Assembly: GCA_946558465.1 (NCBI GenBank)
Contig: CAMNTM010000004.1
Coordinates: 1-64,000, forward strand
Source: an uncultured Lachnospiraceae bacterium
Lineage (GTDB): Bacteria; Bacillota; Clostridia; Lachnospirales; Lachnospiraceae
Reading direction: 5' to 3'
DNA length: 64,000 bases
Position 1 is the first letter of the stretch, and every line of letters starts with the position of its first letter. The notes under the pieces were generated by a model. That model saw nothing but the letters and a program-made list of their open reading frames with translations, made no database searches and had not been told where the DNA came from. The translations under genes and the position numbers were made by a program. Positions 27,390 through 34,753 of this stretch are shown here, in pieces.

Positions 27390-27431
27390 AATTGGGGACG
27401 GGGTATTTCTAGAAATACCCCGTCCCCAATT
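27390..27431. repeat. Perfect palindrome, copy 1 of a dispersed repeat
   Basis: A 42-base perfect palindrome centred on TCTAGA. Its core half is GGGGACGGGGTATTTCT followed by the exact reverse complement, flanked by AATT on both sides. The same 34-base core occurs again at 32249-32282. It lies 19 bases after the M14-like gene's stop and before rsmD. A further half-arm, GGGACAGGG on the minus strand, is at 27439-27447. Such GGGGACGGGG palindromes resemble the REP sequences moved by single-domain tyrosine (RAYT) transposases. It may also act as a terminator hairpin, though no T-run is obvious. Confidence 0.85.
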
Positions 27432-27450
27432 AAAAAAGCCCTGTCCCTAT

Positions 27451-28467
27451 TTAGCATTTATCGGCAATTACATACAGCATATCTCCCGGCTCTACCCCGC
27501 CGTGAACTACCATATTTGTCATAAGGCCGTCGCACGGGCAGATATCCCGCGAGATTATCTCGCCATCCCAGCCGACCGTATAGCCCAGCTCCTGTCCCTT
27601 ATGAACCAAATCTCCGCTGTTAATATTGATATAGTGAAGACCGCCGCACTGGGCAAACAAAACATTTCCGCCGGAATATACTGTCGGCTCTACATGTACT
27701 GCCTCCCCTTCCAGCATCCCTACGCACATCATCATATTCCTGAGCGCATCACAGGCCTGGTCTACCTGTCCTTTTCGAAGCCTTCCTTCTCCTCCAATCT
27801 CAAAGAAACAGGACGGAATCCCCATATGATTTGCCTCTGCTACTGCTGAGCCCCGTCCTGGGTAATTCGGCATCTGGGGTATCGTTCCCTGAGGCACCTC
27901 CCAGATCTTTTCGGATTTGAACATGCGGGCCAGGGCTCTTGTCTTCTCGTCCACCGGCTCCCCAATCGGAAGAATCTCAATGTTAAAATCCAAATCCTCA
28001 AACAACTCTCCTCCGTGCATATCTACGTGCCAGTCTGCAAGGCTGATAAATGTTTTGAAGATTCTGTCCGCTGCCTGTTTTGTAGGAGAAATCCCCAGAT
28101 GCAGGCTGTCCCGTCCCATGTCTTCCCCCTTCTCCAGGCCGGTTGGAAATACGGAATTCATATTCACATTGTCAAGCGGCGAGCGGTTGGCATATTTAAA
28201 CTGCAGTCCCATAGGATTTTCTATATGCACAAAAATCAGTGTTCCCGCAATCTCAGAAGGCTCTAATTCCTTCGCCAGGCGGACCGTAGAAGCCTGTCCG
28301 ATCAGCTCATTTGGGTGAACCCCTGCGGTAATAACTACTGTAGGTCCTTCTTTTACACCATTTATTACCGTCACCGGAACCTCAATTTTATTTACCGTCA
28401 TTTCAGCTGCCAGAAAATTCCATCTTACCTTACTTCCTTTTGGAATATCACGGTTATCAATTCTCAT
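27451..28467 (-). CDS. M14-like succinylglutamate desuccinylase/aspartoacylase family protein
   Basis: A 338-residue zinc deacylase of the AstE/AspA family. The metal site is visible as ITAGVHPNELIG near residues 46-57 (His and Glu) and WHVDMHGGELFED near 146 (His). A C-terminal beta-sandwich of about 80 residues (GDLVHKGQELGYTVGWDG) is like the biotinyl-lipoyl-like end of this family. It would remove an acyl group from an N-acyl amino acid or related compound. I start it at the ATG at 28467, seven bases after GGAGG, not the GTG two codons earlier. It is the last gene of the operon behind ridA. Confidence 0.82.
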   Translation of the reverse strand: MRIDNRDIPKGSKVRWNFLAAEMTVNKIEVPVTVINGVKEGPTVVITAGVHPNELIGQASTVRLAKELEPSEIAGTLIFVHIENPMGLQFKYANRSPLDNVNMNSVFPTGLEKGEDMGRDSLHLGISPTKQAADRIFKTFISLADWHVDMHGGELFEDLDFNIEILPIGEPVDEKTRALARMFKSEKIWEVPQGTIPQMPNYPGRGSAVAEANHMGIPSCFFEIGGEGRLRKGQVDQACDALRNMMMCVGMLEGEAVHVEPTVYSGGNVLFAQCGGLHYININSGDLVHKGQELGYTVGWDGEIISRDICPCDGLMTNMVVHGGVEPGDMLYVIADKC

Positions 28468-28505
28468 TTTCACTCCTCCTTTTTATCTAAACATATCATA
28501 AATCT

Positions 28506-29726
28506 CTAAGCGCCAAACAAAGTCCCCATCAATATACCGAAAAAGTTTCCAATTACATTTCCAAGCGTTCCGACTAAAAGTCCTGGTATAATAAGAGCAG
28601 TCCAGTTCTTTGCAATTGCAAGAGCCATTGCCGTGGAGCCTCCTCCGATATTTGCGTTGGAGCATACCATCGCTTCCTCGATTCCAAAATGGAGAAGCTT
28701 GGCACCGGCCAGCACGAATACGATATTAATAATAACAATAATCATGCATGCCACGAAAAACCACGGCGCATCTCCTACGAGAAGACGAATGGATACCGGC
28801 GCACTCATAGTTGCAAAAAACAGATAGATAAAATACGTCCCCATCTCCTGTGCTCCGCCGATTTTTGAAAGCTTATCGCTGAACGCAGTGGCTACAGCAA
28901 CCGAGAGAAGTGTAATAATCAAATATTTGCTTCCAAGAAGCGCATTGAAAAAGTTTAATACAAAATTACTGGTCGGAATCACTGTAGCGAAAAACTCTGA
29001 AATCGGCGCCGCAACGGCTACGATTACAAGAGATAAGCCAATTTCAAACGCGATATCAAACAGAGAGATCTCCCGCTTCCCCCAGTAAGCAGCCGCACTT
29101 GTCGCCGCCTCGCCTTTGTCTTCTCCTGCCGCATTCACTGCTTCTATCCTGTCTTCGTGAGGGTGGAGCCAATGCTTTCTGAAAAACTGAATAGACGGAA
29201 TTACCATAAGTGCAAAGAAGAAAAACATCATTGTGAGTGCATCTGCTACGTTTGCCGTCGCCACGGTTGTTCCGGACGCCCCGTAATTATCTGCCATCGC
29301 AACAAAGTTAATTCCGCCTCCGATGTAAGAGCCTGTAATCATAGCAATAAACTTCGGCGCTTCCTGTATCTGACCCGATACAACGAAAAATGCAATAACA
29401 GAGCCGGCGCAGGTTCCAATCGCTCCGATGAGAAATAAAACCGTCAGCCTTCCGCTGTCCTTCAAAATGGATTTGATATCCGCCTTGAATAATAAAAGCG
29501 GCAGCGCCATCGGTACTAGATACGCTCCTACAAAATCATACGCCGCAGCGCTTTCTGGTATTACCTTCAGATTGGACAATAACAATGTAATTAAAAGTAC
29601 CATAATACATCCTGTAATTTTTGCCGCCCAGGCATATTTCTGCTCCAGATAGATCACAAGCGCACAGATCGCACACAGCAGTGCAAATAATGCAATATGG
29701 TTTTCAGCTGCAATTAATGTTGTCAT
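28506..29726 (-). CDS. DUF819 family membrane protein
   Basis: A 406-residue integral membrane protein of the DUF819 (YjcL-like) family with about ten hydrophobic helices. Family-type segments are PMALPLLLFKADIKSILKDS near residue 72-91, IGGGINFVAMADNYG near 134, and the mirrored MVCSNANIGGGSTAMALAIA near 350-369. Two half-proteins with glycine-rich loops suggest an inverted-repeat transporter. The substrate is not established. Its place between an aminotransferase and an M14-like deacylase suggests uptake or export of an amino acid or acyl-amino acid, which is my inference. Confidence 0.82.
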   Translation of the reverse strand: MTTLIAAENHIALFALLCAICALVIYLEQKYAWAAKITGCIMVLLITLLLSNLKVIPESAAAYDFVGAYLVPMALPLLLFKADIKSILKDSGRLTVLFLIGAIGTCAGSVIAFFVVSGQIQEAPKFIAMITGSYIGGGINFVAMADNYGASGTTVATANVADALTMMFFFFALMVIPSIQFFRKHWLHPHEDRIEAVNAAGEDKGEAATSAAAYWGKREISLFDIAFEIGLSLVIVAVAAPISEFFATVIPTSNFVLNFFNALLGSKYLIITLLSVAVATAFSDKLSKIGGAQEMGTYFIYLFFATMSAPVSIRLLVGDAPWFFVACMIIVIINIVFVLAGAKLLHFGIEEAMVCSNANIGGGSTAMALAIAKNWTALIIPGLLVGTLGNVIGNFFGILMGTLFGA

Positions 29727-29760
29727 AAGAAACCCTCCTCCTTAGAATAAAATAATAATT

Positions 29761-30987
29761 TCAAACAATAGACCTCTCTTTCGCAAGCTGCGTAAGCGCC
29801 TCCTTAATACGCATAAGCCTTCTTACTGCATCCTGCTCCTTTTTAAAACATGCGGTGACAATCCGGATATGATTTTCTCCCTGCTCTCCATATGGTGTTC
29901 CCTGATTTACAAGCACTTTTGCATGCTTTGCAATGTAATCGGCAACCTCCTGCGAGGAGCCAAGCTCTCCTACATCAAGCCAGGACAATATACCGCTCTC
30001 ACTCATCCTCATATGCACCCCCGGCGCACTGCCTAAAATATCAAAGGCAACTCTTCTGCGCCTTTCCAGAATCTCTGTATAAGCAGGAAGAATCGTATCA
30101 TCCTTTAATGCAGCAATTGCCCCATATGTAGAAATCGTACAGGGAGCTCCAACCACATTTACCGCACTCCCGTAAAACACATCCATAATCTGGTCATCTG
30201 CATACAGATAGGCAATCCGATAACCGCTCAGTCCGTATCCTTTAGAAAGCGAACATACGGTTACTGTTCTCTCCCACATTCCAGGAAGCGTACATGGACT
30301 CATAAATTCAATCCCGTCAAAAATATGATCCTCAAAGGCCTGGTCACAAACTAAAATCAGATCATTGCCGACAATAAACTCTGCCAGCTTCTTAAGGTTT
30401 TCCTTCCTGTAAACTACCGTTGTCGGATTGTTCGGATGAGTGATTACAACCATTTTCGTCTTTTTTGTCAGCCGTTTTTCCATTTCTTCCATACGGATCT
30501 GATAATTGTCCTCCGGATAAGTAGGTACATGGACTGCATGGGCGCCTAATAATTCTGCATTCAGAAAATTATTAGGATAGCCCGGATCCGGCACAAGGAC
30601 CTCATCTCCGAAATCCAGGAAAGGCATCATTGCAAACAAAAGTCCGGAATCGGATCCAGGCGTAACCACTATATTTCTGGCCGGATCTATCTTAAGCCCG
30701 TCCTTTTTTTCAATATGCGCTGCAATTGCTTTTCGAAGCTCCGGTAGGCCTACCGGAAGTGTGTAGTGAGACGGAAACCCGCCTGACACTGCTTCCAGAG
30801 TCGCCAGTCTGACAGATTCCGGGATAGACGGATCCGGATAAAACATATCGGCCCAGGCCATATTATCTCCGCCATCCTTCTGAAACTGATTTGCTCCTTC
30901 TCCTACGTCAGCCTTTTTGCTTTCCAAAAACAAACCGCCCTGCAGACCGCGAAAGCCTGCAGTCATCTTCTTTCTGATAGAATTCAC
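29761..30987 (-). CDS. PLP-dependent class I/II aminotransferase
   Basis: A 408-residue fold-type I aminotransferase. The PLP-binding lysine is in CSLSKGYGLSGYRIAYLY near residue 245. THPNNPTTVVY near 186 and the CDQAFEDHIFDG segment near 221 hold the usual Asn and Asp that contact the cofactor. RIVTACFKKE near 380 carries the carboxylate-binding Arg. The first 40 residues (up to about QKDGGDN) are longer than usual, and a start further in is possible. The amino donor is unknown. It is 27 bases after ridA, fitting PLP chemistry that releases reactive imines. Confidence 0.85.
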   Translation of the reverse strand: MNSIRKKMTAGFRGLQGGLFLESKKADVGEGANQFQKDGGDNMAWADMFYPDPSIPESVRLATLEAVSGGFPSHYTLPVGLPELRKAIAAHIEKKDGLKIDPARNIVVTPGSDSGLLFAMMPFLDFGDEVLVPDPGYPNNFLNAELLGAHAVHVPTYPEDNYQIRMEEMEKRLTKKTKMVVITHPNNPTTVVYRKENLKKLAEFIVGNDLILVCDQAFEDHIFDGIEFMSPCTLPGMWERTVTVCSLSKGYGLSGYRIAYLYADDQIMDVFYGSAVNVVGAPCTISTYGAIAALKDDTILPAYTEILERRRRVAFDILGSAPGVHMRMSESGILSWLDVGELGSSQEVADYIAKHAKVLVNQGTPYGEQGENHIRIVTACFKKEQDAVRRLMRIKEALTQLAKERSIV

Positions 30988-31014
30988 GATTTCTCCCTTT
31001 CCTCTCCAGACATA

Positions 31015-31389
31015 CTATTGATACGCAACAGCCTCAATTTCAATTTTTGCTCCCTTCGGCAATGCCGCCGCCTGCACGCAGGCTCTTGCCGGTGCAGTTT
31101 TTCCAAAGTACTCCGCATATACTTCGTTTACTTTTGCAAAATCATTCAGGTCCTGCAGATAGATTGTCGTTTTCAATACCTTGCTGATATCACTTCCCGC
31201 CTCTTCAAGAATCGCCGAAATATTTTCAATAGACTGTCTTGTCAGCTCAGCGATCCCTCCCTCGGCAAATTCTCCTTTGGCAGGAACTATCGGAAGCTGT
31301 CCCGATACATAGATGATTCCCTCATGCTCTACAGCCTGTGAATATGGCCCGATAGCTGCCGGTGCCTTTTGAGTGTTAATTTTTTTCAT
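31015..31389 (-). CDS. ridA: RidA family enamine/imine deaminase
   Basis: A 124-residue RidA/YjgF protein. These trimers hydrolyse reactive 2-aminoacrylate-type enamines and imines formed by PLP enzymes. APAAIGPYSQAVEHEGIIYVSGQLP (read in parts, residues 9-34) is the signature opening. The substrate-binding Arg is in KTAPARACVQAAALPKGAKIEIEA near 96-119. It is the first gene of its operon, 55 bases from a consensus promoter, divergent from the YheO-like regulator. A member inside a specific catabolic operon suggests a dedicated role alongside the aminotransferase. Confidence 0.93.
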   Translation of the reverse strand: MKKINTQKAPAAIGPYSQAVEHEGIIYVSGQLPIVPAKGEFAEGGIAELTRQSIENISAILEEAGSDISKVLKTTIYLQDLNDFAKVNEVYAEYFGKTAPARACVQAAALPKGAKIEIEAVAYQ

Positions 31390-31443
31390 CCTTTCTCTCC
31401 CTTCTCTTAAATAAAATTTATTTCATTCAATAAACTAATTTTC

Positions 31444-31471
31444 ATTATATACATTTTTAAAAAGTTGTCAA
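31444..31471 (-). promoter_or_regulatory. Consensus promoter of the ridA operon
   Basis: Minus-strand TTGACA (plus 31466-31471), 16 bases, then TATAAT (plus 31444-31449). Both hexamers are perfect. It lies in the AT-rich divergent gap shared with the regulator gene, so repression or activation by that regulator is plausible. Confidence 0.8.
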
Positions 31472-31496
31472 TACATTTATAAAAAATATCTGTTAC

Positions 31497-31525
31497 TTTA
31501 CAAAAAAAATATCTTATGTTAATAT
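31497..31525 (+). promoter_or_regulatory. Probable promoter of the YheO/DauR-like regulator
   Basis: TTTACA at 31497-31502, 17 bases, then TAATAT at 31520-31525 with an extended TG two bases before. ATATCT occurs three times around it (31486, 31509 and 31535), which could mark a regulator site. Confidence 0.5.
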
Positions 31526-31574
31526 TTTTTTGTTATATCTAATATTTTTTTAGGAAAGGTTTGGAAAAACGAAA

Positions 31575-32246
31575 ATGAATTGTACTTTAACTGAAACAGA
31601 CAAAATGATTCTGAATTCATACAAGAATCTGATAAAAGGACTTGCCGATTATCTCGGTCCCGGATATGAGCTGATTCTCCACAATCTGGAATCCTACGAT
31701 AAATCTGTAATCGCAATTGCCAACGGCCATTACACCGGGCGAAAGGTCGGCGCCCCTATTACAAATATGGCATTAAATATTTTGAAAGATATCGAAAATA
31801 ATGTTTCTGAAGACAATGTCACCTACTTTACGACAAATAAAAATAATAAGCCTATGAAATCTACCACCATTACCATTCGGGGTGAAAAGAATAAAATTAT
31901 CGGCCTGCTCTGCATTAACTTTTATCTGGATGTACCGTTTTCAAGTATTTTAGACAGCTTTAACAGCGGTACAACTCAATCGCAGACAGACTCCTCCACA
32001 AAAATTACCGGAATGGTAAACGAAGAATTCTTCGAAGATTCCTACGAGCTGATGTCCCATCTGGTTGAAACGACAAAGAAAAAAATTATGGAGGATAACT
32101 CTATCGTATCCTCCAATAAGAATAAAGCAATTATTCTAAAGCTCCACGAAAAGGGCGTGTTTAATTTTAAAGATTCCGTTCAGTTTGTGGCGGATGCCCT
32201 GAACATATCAAAAAATACTGTTTATCTTCATCTGCGTAAATTGTAG
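31575..32246 (+). CDS. YheO/DauR-like PAS-HTH transcriptional regulator
   Basis: A 223-residue regulator. An N-terminal PAS-like YheO domain (about residues 10-130; SYKNLIKGLADYLGPGYELIL at 15-35 and TTITIRGEKNKIIGLLCINF near 96-115) precedes a short linker. The C-terminal helix-turn-helix follows (about 178-223; LHEKGVFNFKDSVQFVADAL then ISKNTVYLHLRKL). The family includes DauR, which controls D-arginine catabolism in Pseudomonas. It sits divergent to the ridA-aminotransferase-DUF819-deacylase operon and is very likely its regulator, responding to the amino-acid substrate. That link is inference from position. The stop lies two bases before palindrome copy 2. Confidence 0.85.
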   Translation: MNCTLTETDKMILNSYKNLIKGLADYLGPGYELILHNLESYDKSVIAIANGHYTGRKVGAPITNMALNILKDIENNVSEDNVTYFTTNKNNKPMKSTTITIRGEKNKIIGLLCINFYLDVPFSSILDSFNSGTTQSQTDSSTKITGMVNEEFFEDSYELMSHLVETTKKKIMEDNSIVSSNKNKAIILKLHEKGVFNFKDSVQFVADALNISKNTVYLHLRKL

Positions 32247-32248
32247 TC

Positions 32249-32282
32249 GGGGACGGGGTATTTCTAGAAATACCCCGTCCCC
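32249..32282. repeat. Perfect palindrome, copy 2 of a dispersed repeat
   Basis: A 34-base perfect palindrome identical to the core of the copy at 27394-27427 (half GGGGACGGGGTATTTCT). It begins three bases after the regulator stop codon. The right flank CAATTG resembles copy 1, while the left flank differs, so copy identity is essentially confined to the palindrome and one side. Together the two copies bracket the ridA operon and its regulator. Confidence 0.85.
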
Positions 32283-32286
32283 AATT

Positions 32287-32329
32287 GAAATCGAGGCGTA
32301 GTATTTTAAGATACCACGCCTCTGATTTC
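32287..32329. terminator. Hairpin between the convergent regulator and SASP genes
   Basis: Arms GAAATC-GAGGCGT-GTAT and ATAC-ACGCCTC-GATTTC make a long stem with single-base interruptions. Both strands lack a strong T-run, so termination is probable but not certain. It lies 14 bases past the SASP stop. Confidence 0.5.
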
Positions 32330-32342
32330 ATTTCATTCCTTG

Positions 32343-32549
32343 TTATTTACCAGCCATCTGCTTTTCCTGCTGCTCGATCATTTTCTTAACCATATAACCG
32401 CCAACAGAACCATTCTGTCTGGAAGTAAGGTCTCCGTTGTAACCGTCAGATAACGGTACTCCTAATTCGCTTGCAACCTCGTATTTGAATTTGTCAAGTG
32501 CACCCTTTGCTTCAGGTACGGCTGCTCTGTTAGATGAACGATTTGCCAT
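32343..32549 (-). CDS. Alpha/beta-type small acid-soluble spore protein
   Basis: A 68-residue SASP that coats and protects spore DNA from UV and heat. The conserved core KFKYEVASELGVPLSDGYNG (residues 20-39) contains the GPR protease cleavage region. The second motif is LTSRQNGSVGGYMVKKMIEQ near 41-60. Length matches the family (60-75). GGAGG lies eight bases before the ATG, after a tandem GTTACAAA. Expression is expected under the forespore sigma factor, but I could not identify a convincing sigma-G promoter. Shows the organism carries spore genes. Confidence 0.95.
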   Translation of the reverse strand: MANRSSNRAAVPEAKGALDKFKYEVASELGVPLSDGYNGDLTSRQNGSVGGYMVKKMIEQQEKQMAGK

Positions 32550-32615
32550 TGTTATACTCCTCCTTTTTGTAACTTTGTAACTTTATCTTTGTTACACCGA
32601 TAGTATATGGAGGTT

Positions 32616-34646
32616 TTAAATAATTACACTAGAAGTTCTTTCAAAATCTGGAATTTTATGTAAGCTTACATTTTCATGATCTAAATACCAGTCTGCTGCT
32701 TCATCTGCCATCTGAAGAAGCTTCGCATCCTGAAAAATATCTCCCAGTCTGAAATTGAGAATTCCGCTCTGCCGGATGCCGAAGAGATCGCCCGGTCCCC
32801 GAAGTCTCAAGTCTTCACTTGCAATTTTAAATCCGTCGTTTGTTTTATTCAGTATTTCCAGACGCTCCTTTGTCTCTTTTGATTTTGAGCTGCTCATAAA
32901 TATACAGTAGGATTGATGTTTTCCCCGTCCTACACGTCCTCTCAGCTGGTGAAGCTGCGCAAGGCCGAACCGCTCCGCATTTTCTATCATCATAACCGTG
33001 GCATTGGGTACGTCTATACCTACCTCGATGACTGTCGTAGACACAAGAATCTGAATTTCATTGTTCCCAAACTGCTCCATAACCATATCCTTTTCTGTCT
33101 GCCTCATTTTTCCGTGAAGACAGGATACGGCAATACTGCCTCCGAGTTCCTCCTTAAGTGCCGAGGCATAATCCACCACATTTTCTGCCTCCAGATGTTC
33201 GCTTTCCTCCACCATCGGGCAGATAATATAACACTGCCGGCCCTCTGCAATCTGTTGTTTCATAAAATGATATGCTGTTTTTCGGTAGCCTGTATCCACC
33301 ACACAATTCTTAATCGGAAGACGATTCGAAGGAAGCTCATCAATAACTGAAATGTCCAAATCACCGTAAAGAATAATCGCAAGTGTTCTGGGAATCGGCG
33401 TGGCACTCATGACAAGTACATGCGGAGCTGTGCCCTTTCCTGCAAATATCTCGCGCTGCTTTACGCCAAATCTATGCTGCTCATCTGTGACGACAAGTGC
33501 CAGATTATCATAAAACACCTGGTTCTGAATGAGAGCATGTGTTCCTACAATAATTTTTGCAAGCCCGCATTCAATCCGGTCATATACCCTGCGTTTCTCT
33601 TTTGCCGTCATGGAGCCTGTCAGAAGCACAACCTTAATCGAAATTCCGTATTCTGAAAATAATCCCGTAATAGATTCATAGTGCTGTCTTGCCAGAACCT
33701 CTGTAGGCGCCATAATTGCTCCCTGATAACCATTAAAAGCCGCATTCATAAGTGCAAGCACCGCAACAATTGTTTTGCCTGATCCCACATCTCCCTGCAC
33801 CAGCCTTGACATGACAGTTTTTCCTGCCATATTCTCTGCAATCTCATCCCAGACCTTTCTTTGAGCGCTGGTGAGCATATAAGGAAGCTTCTTAATAAAT
33901 GCTTCTACCTCTTCGCTTTTCGGAATCACATATTCATTTTCTTGTCTGTCATTTTTGTCCTTAAGCTTTCGAAGCGACAAGATAAATTCCAAAAATTCCT
34001 CAAATACAAGCCGGTCTCTTGCATGAAAAAACACTTCTTTATCTTCGGGAAAATGAATTCCTCTGACCGCATAATTATATTCTGCAAGTCCATACTTTAA
34101 CCGCAGCTTGTCCGGAAGCGTCTCCTTGCTTAAATCCAGCCCATCGAGCACCTGTTTCACTGTTTTAGAGACAATATTATTGGAAAGCCCTGCCGTAAGA
34201 CCATAAACAGGCTGAAGGGTATGAAGCTTACCTTCATATTTTTCACTGGGATAAAAAATTTCAGGATGCTCCATTATCAAGCCGCCTCTCCTGGATACTA
34301 CCCGTCCCCGGAGTGTAATCAGGCCGCCCTTTGCCAATGTATTACGGAGAAACGGCATATTAAACCAGACGGCACGGACTGTTCCTGTAATATCCTTGAC
34401 ATGAAGCGTTGTGATCTGCATCCGTTTAGTTCCTGACACCTGGACCCGTCCGAATACGGCCCCGGTCACCGTCATAATTCTGCCTTCCTCCAGCTCGCTT
34501 ATCGGTACAGCTTCCTCATACACATCATATCCCTTCGGATAATATCGAAGCAGATCTCCTACTGTATAAACACCAAGCTTCTCAAACAACTTTTCCGTCT
34601 TTTCTCCCACACCCTTTAACTCACGAATCCGACTCTTTTCTATCAT
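32616..34646 (-). CDS. recG: ATP-dependent DNA helicase RecG
   Basis: A 676-residue branch-migration helicase. An N-terminal wedge/OB domain (about 1-190; GVGEKTEKLFEKLGV near 12) precedes a superfamily 2 motor. Walker A is QGDVGSGKTIVAVLAL near 282, the DEQH-type box VVTDEQHRFGVKQRE near 388, and motif VI QLRGRVGRGKHQSY near 583. The C-terminal segment ILNFRLGDIFQDAKLL near 633-648 is also typical. It remodels stalled forks and Holliday junctions. It follows the DAK2 gene after a terminator-like hairpin, and the Asp23-DAK2-RecG order is classic for Firmicutes. Confidence 0.96.
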   Translation of the reverse strand: MIEKSRIRELKGVGEKTEKLFEKLGVYTVGDLLRYYPKGYDVYEEAVPISELEEGRIMTVTGAVFGRVQVSGTKRMQITTLHVKDITGTVRAVWFNMPFLRNTLAKGGLITLRGRVVSRRGGLIMEHPEIFYPSEKYEGKLHTLQPVYGLTAGLSNNIVSKTVKQVLDGLDLSKETLPDKLRLKYGLAEYNYAVRGIHFPEDKEVFFHARDRLVFEEFLEFILSLRKLKDKNDRQENEYVIPKSEEVEAFIKKLPYMLTSAQRKVWDEIAENMAGKTVMSRLVQGDVGSGKTIVAVLALMNAAFNGYQGAIMAPTEVLARQHYESITGLFSEYGISIKVVLLTGSMTAKEKRRVYDRIECGLAKIIVGTHALIQNQVFYDNLALVVTDEQHRFGVKQREIFAGKGTAPHVLVMSATPIPRTLAIILYGDLDISVIDELPSNRLPIKNCVVDTGYRKTAYHFMKQQIAEGRQCYIICPMVEESEHLEAENVVDYASALKEELGGSIAVSCLHGKMRQTEKDMVMEQFGNNEIQILVSTTVIEVGIDVPNATVMMIENAERFGLAQLHQLRGRVGRGKHQSYCIFMSSSKSKETKERLEILNKTNDGFKIASEDLRLRGPGDLFGIRQSGILNFRLGDIFQDAKLLQMADEAADWYLDHENVSLHKIPDFERTSSVII

Positions 34647-34664
34647 CCTGTTCTATTCCTTCTT

Positions 34665-34709
34665 TTAAAAATATGACCAGACTCCGCACAGTTAATGGAA
34701 TCTGGTCAT
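34665..34709 (-). terminator. Terminator-like hairpin between the DAK2 gene and recG
   Basis: Minus-strand arms ATGACCAGATTCC and GGAGTCTGGTCAT (plus 34673-34709) form a 13-pair stem with one G-U, followed by ATATTTTT. It probably reduces, and may not abolish, read-through into recG. Confidence 0.55.
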
Positions 34710-34753
34710 CCTATATCTAATCTTTAAACCCGCCGCCGGTACATCCTGGTTTC

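Noticed and set aside
32555-32612. Sigma-G promoter for the SASP gene
   Set aside because: A CATATACTA stretch resembles a forespore -10, but no suitable -35 lies at 17-18 bases, so I do not annotate it.
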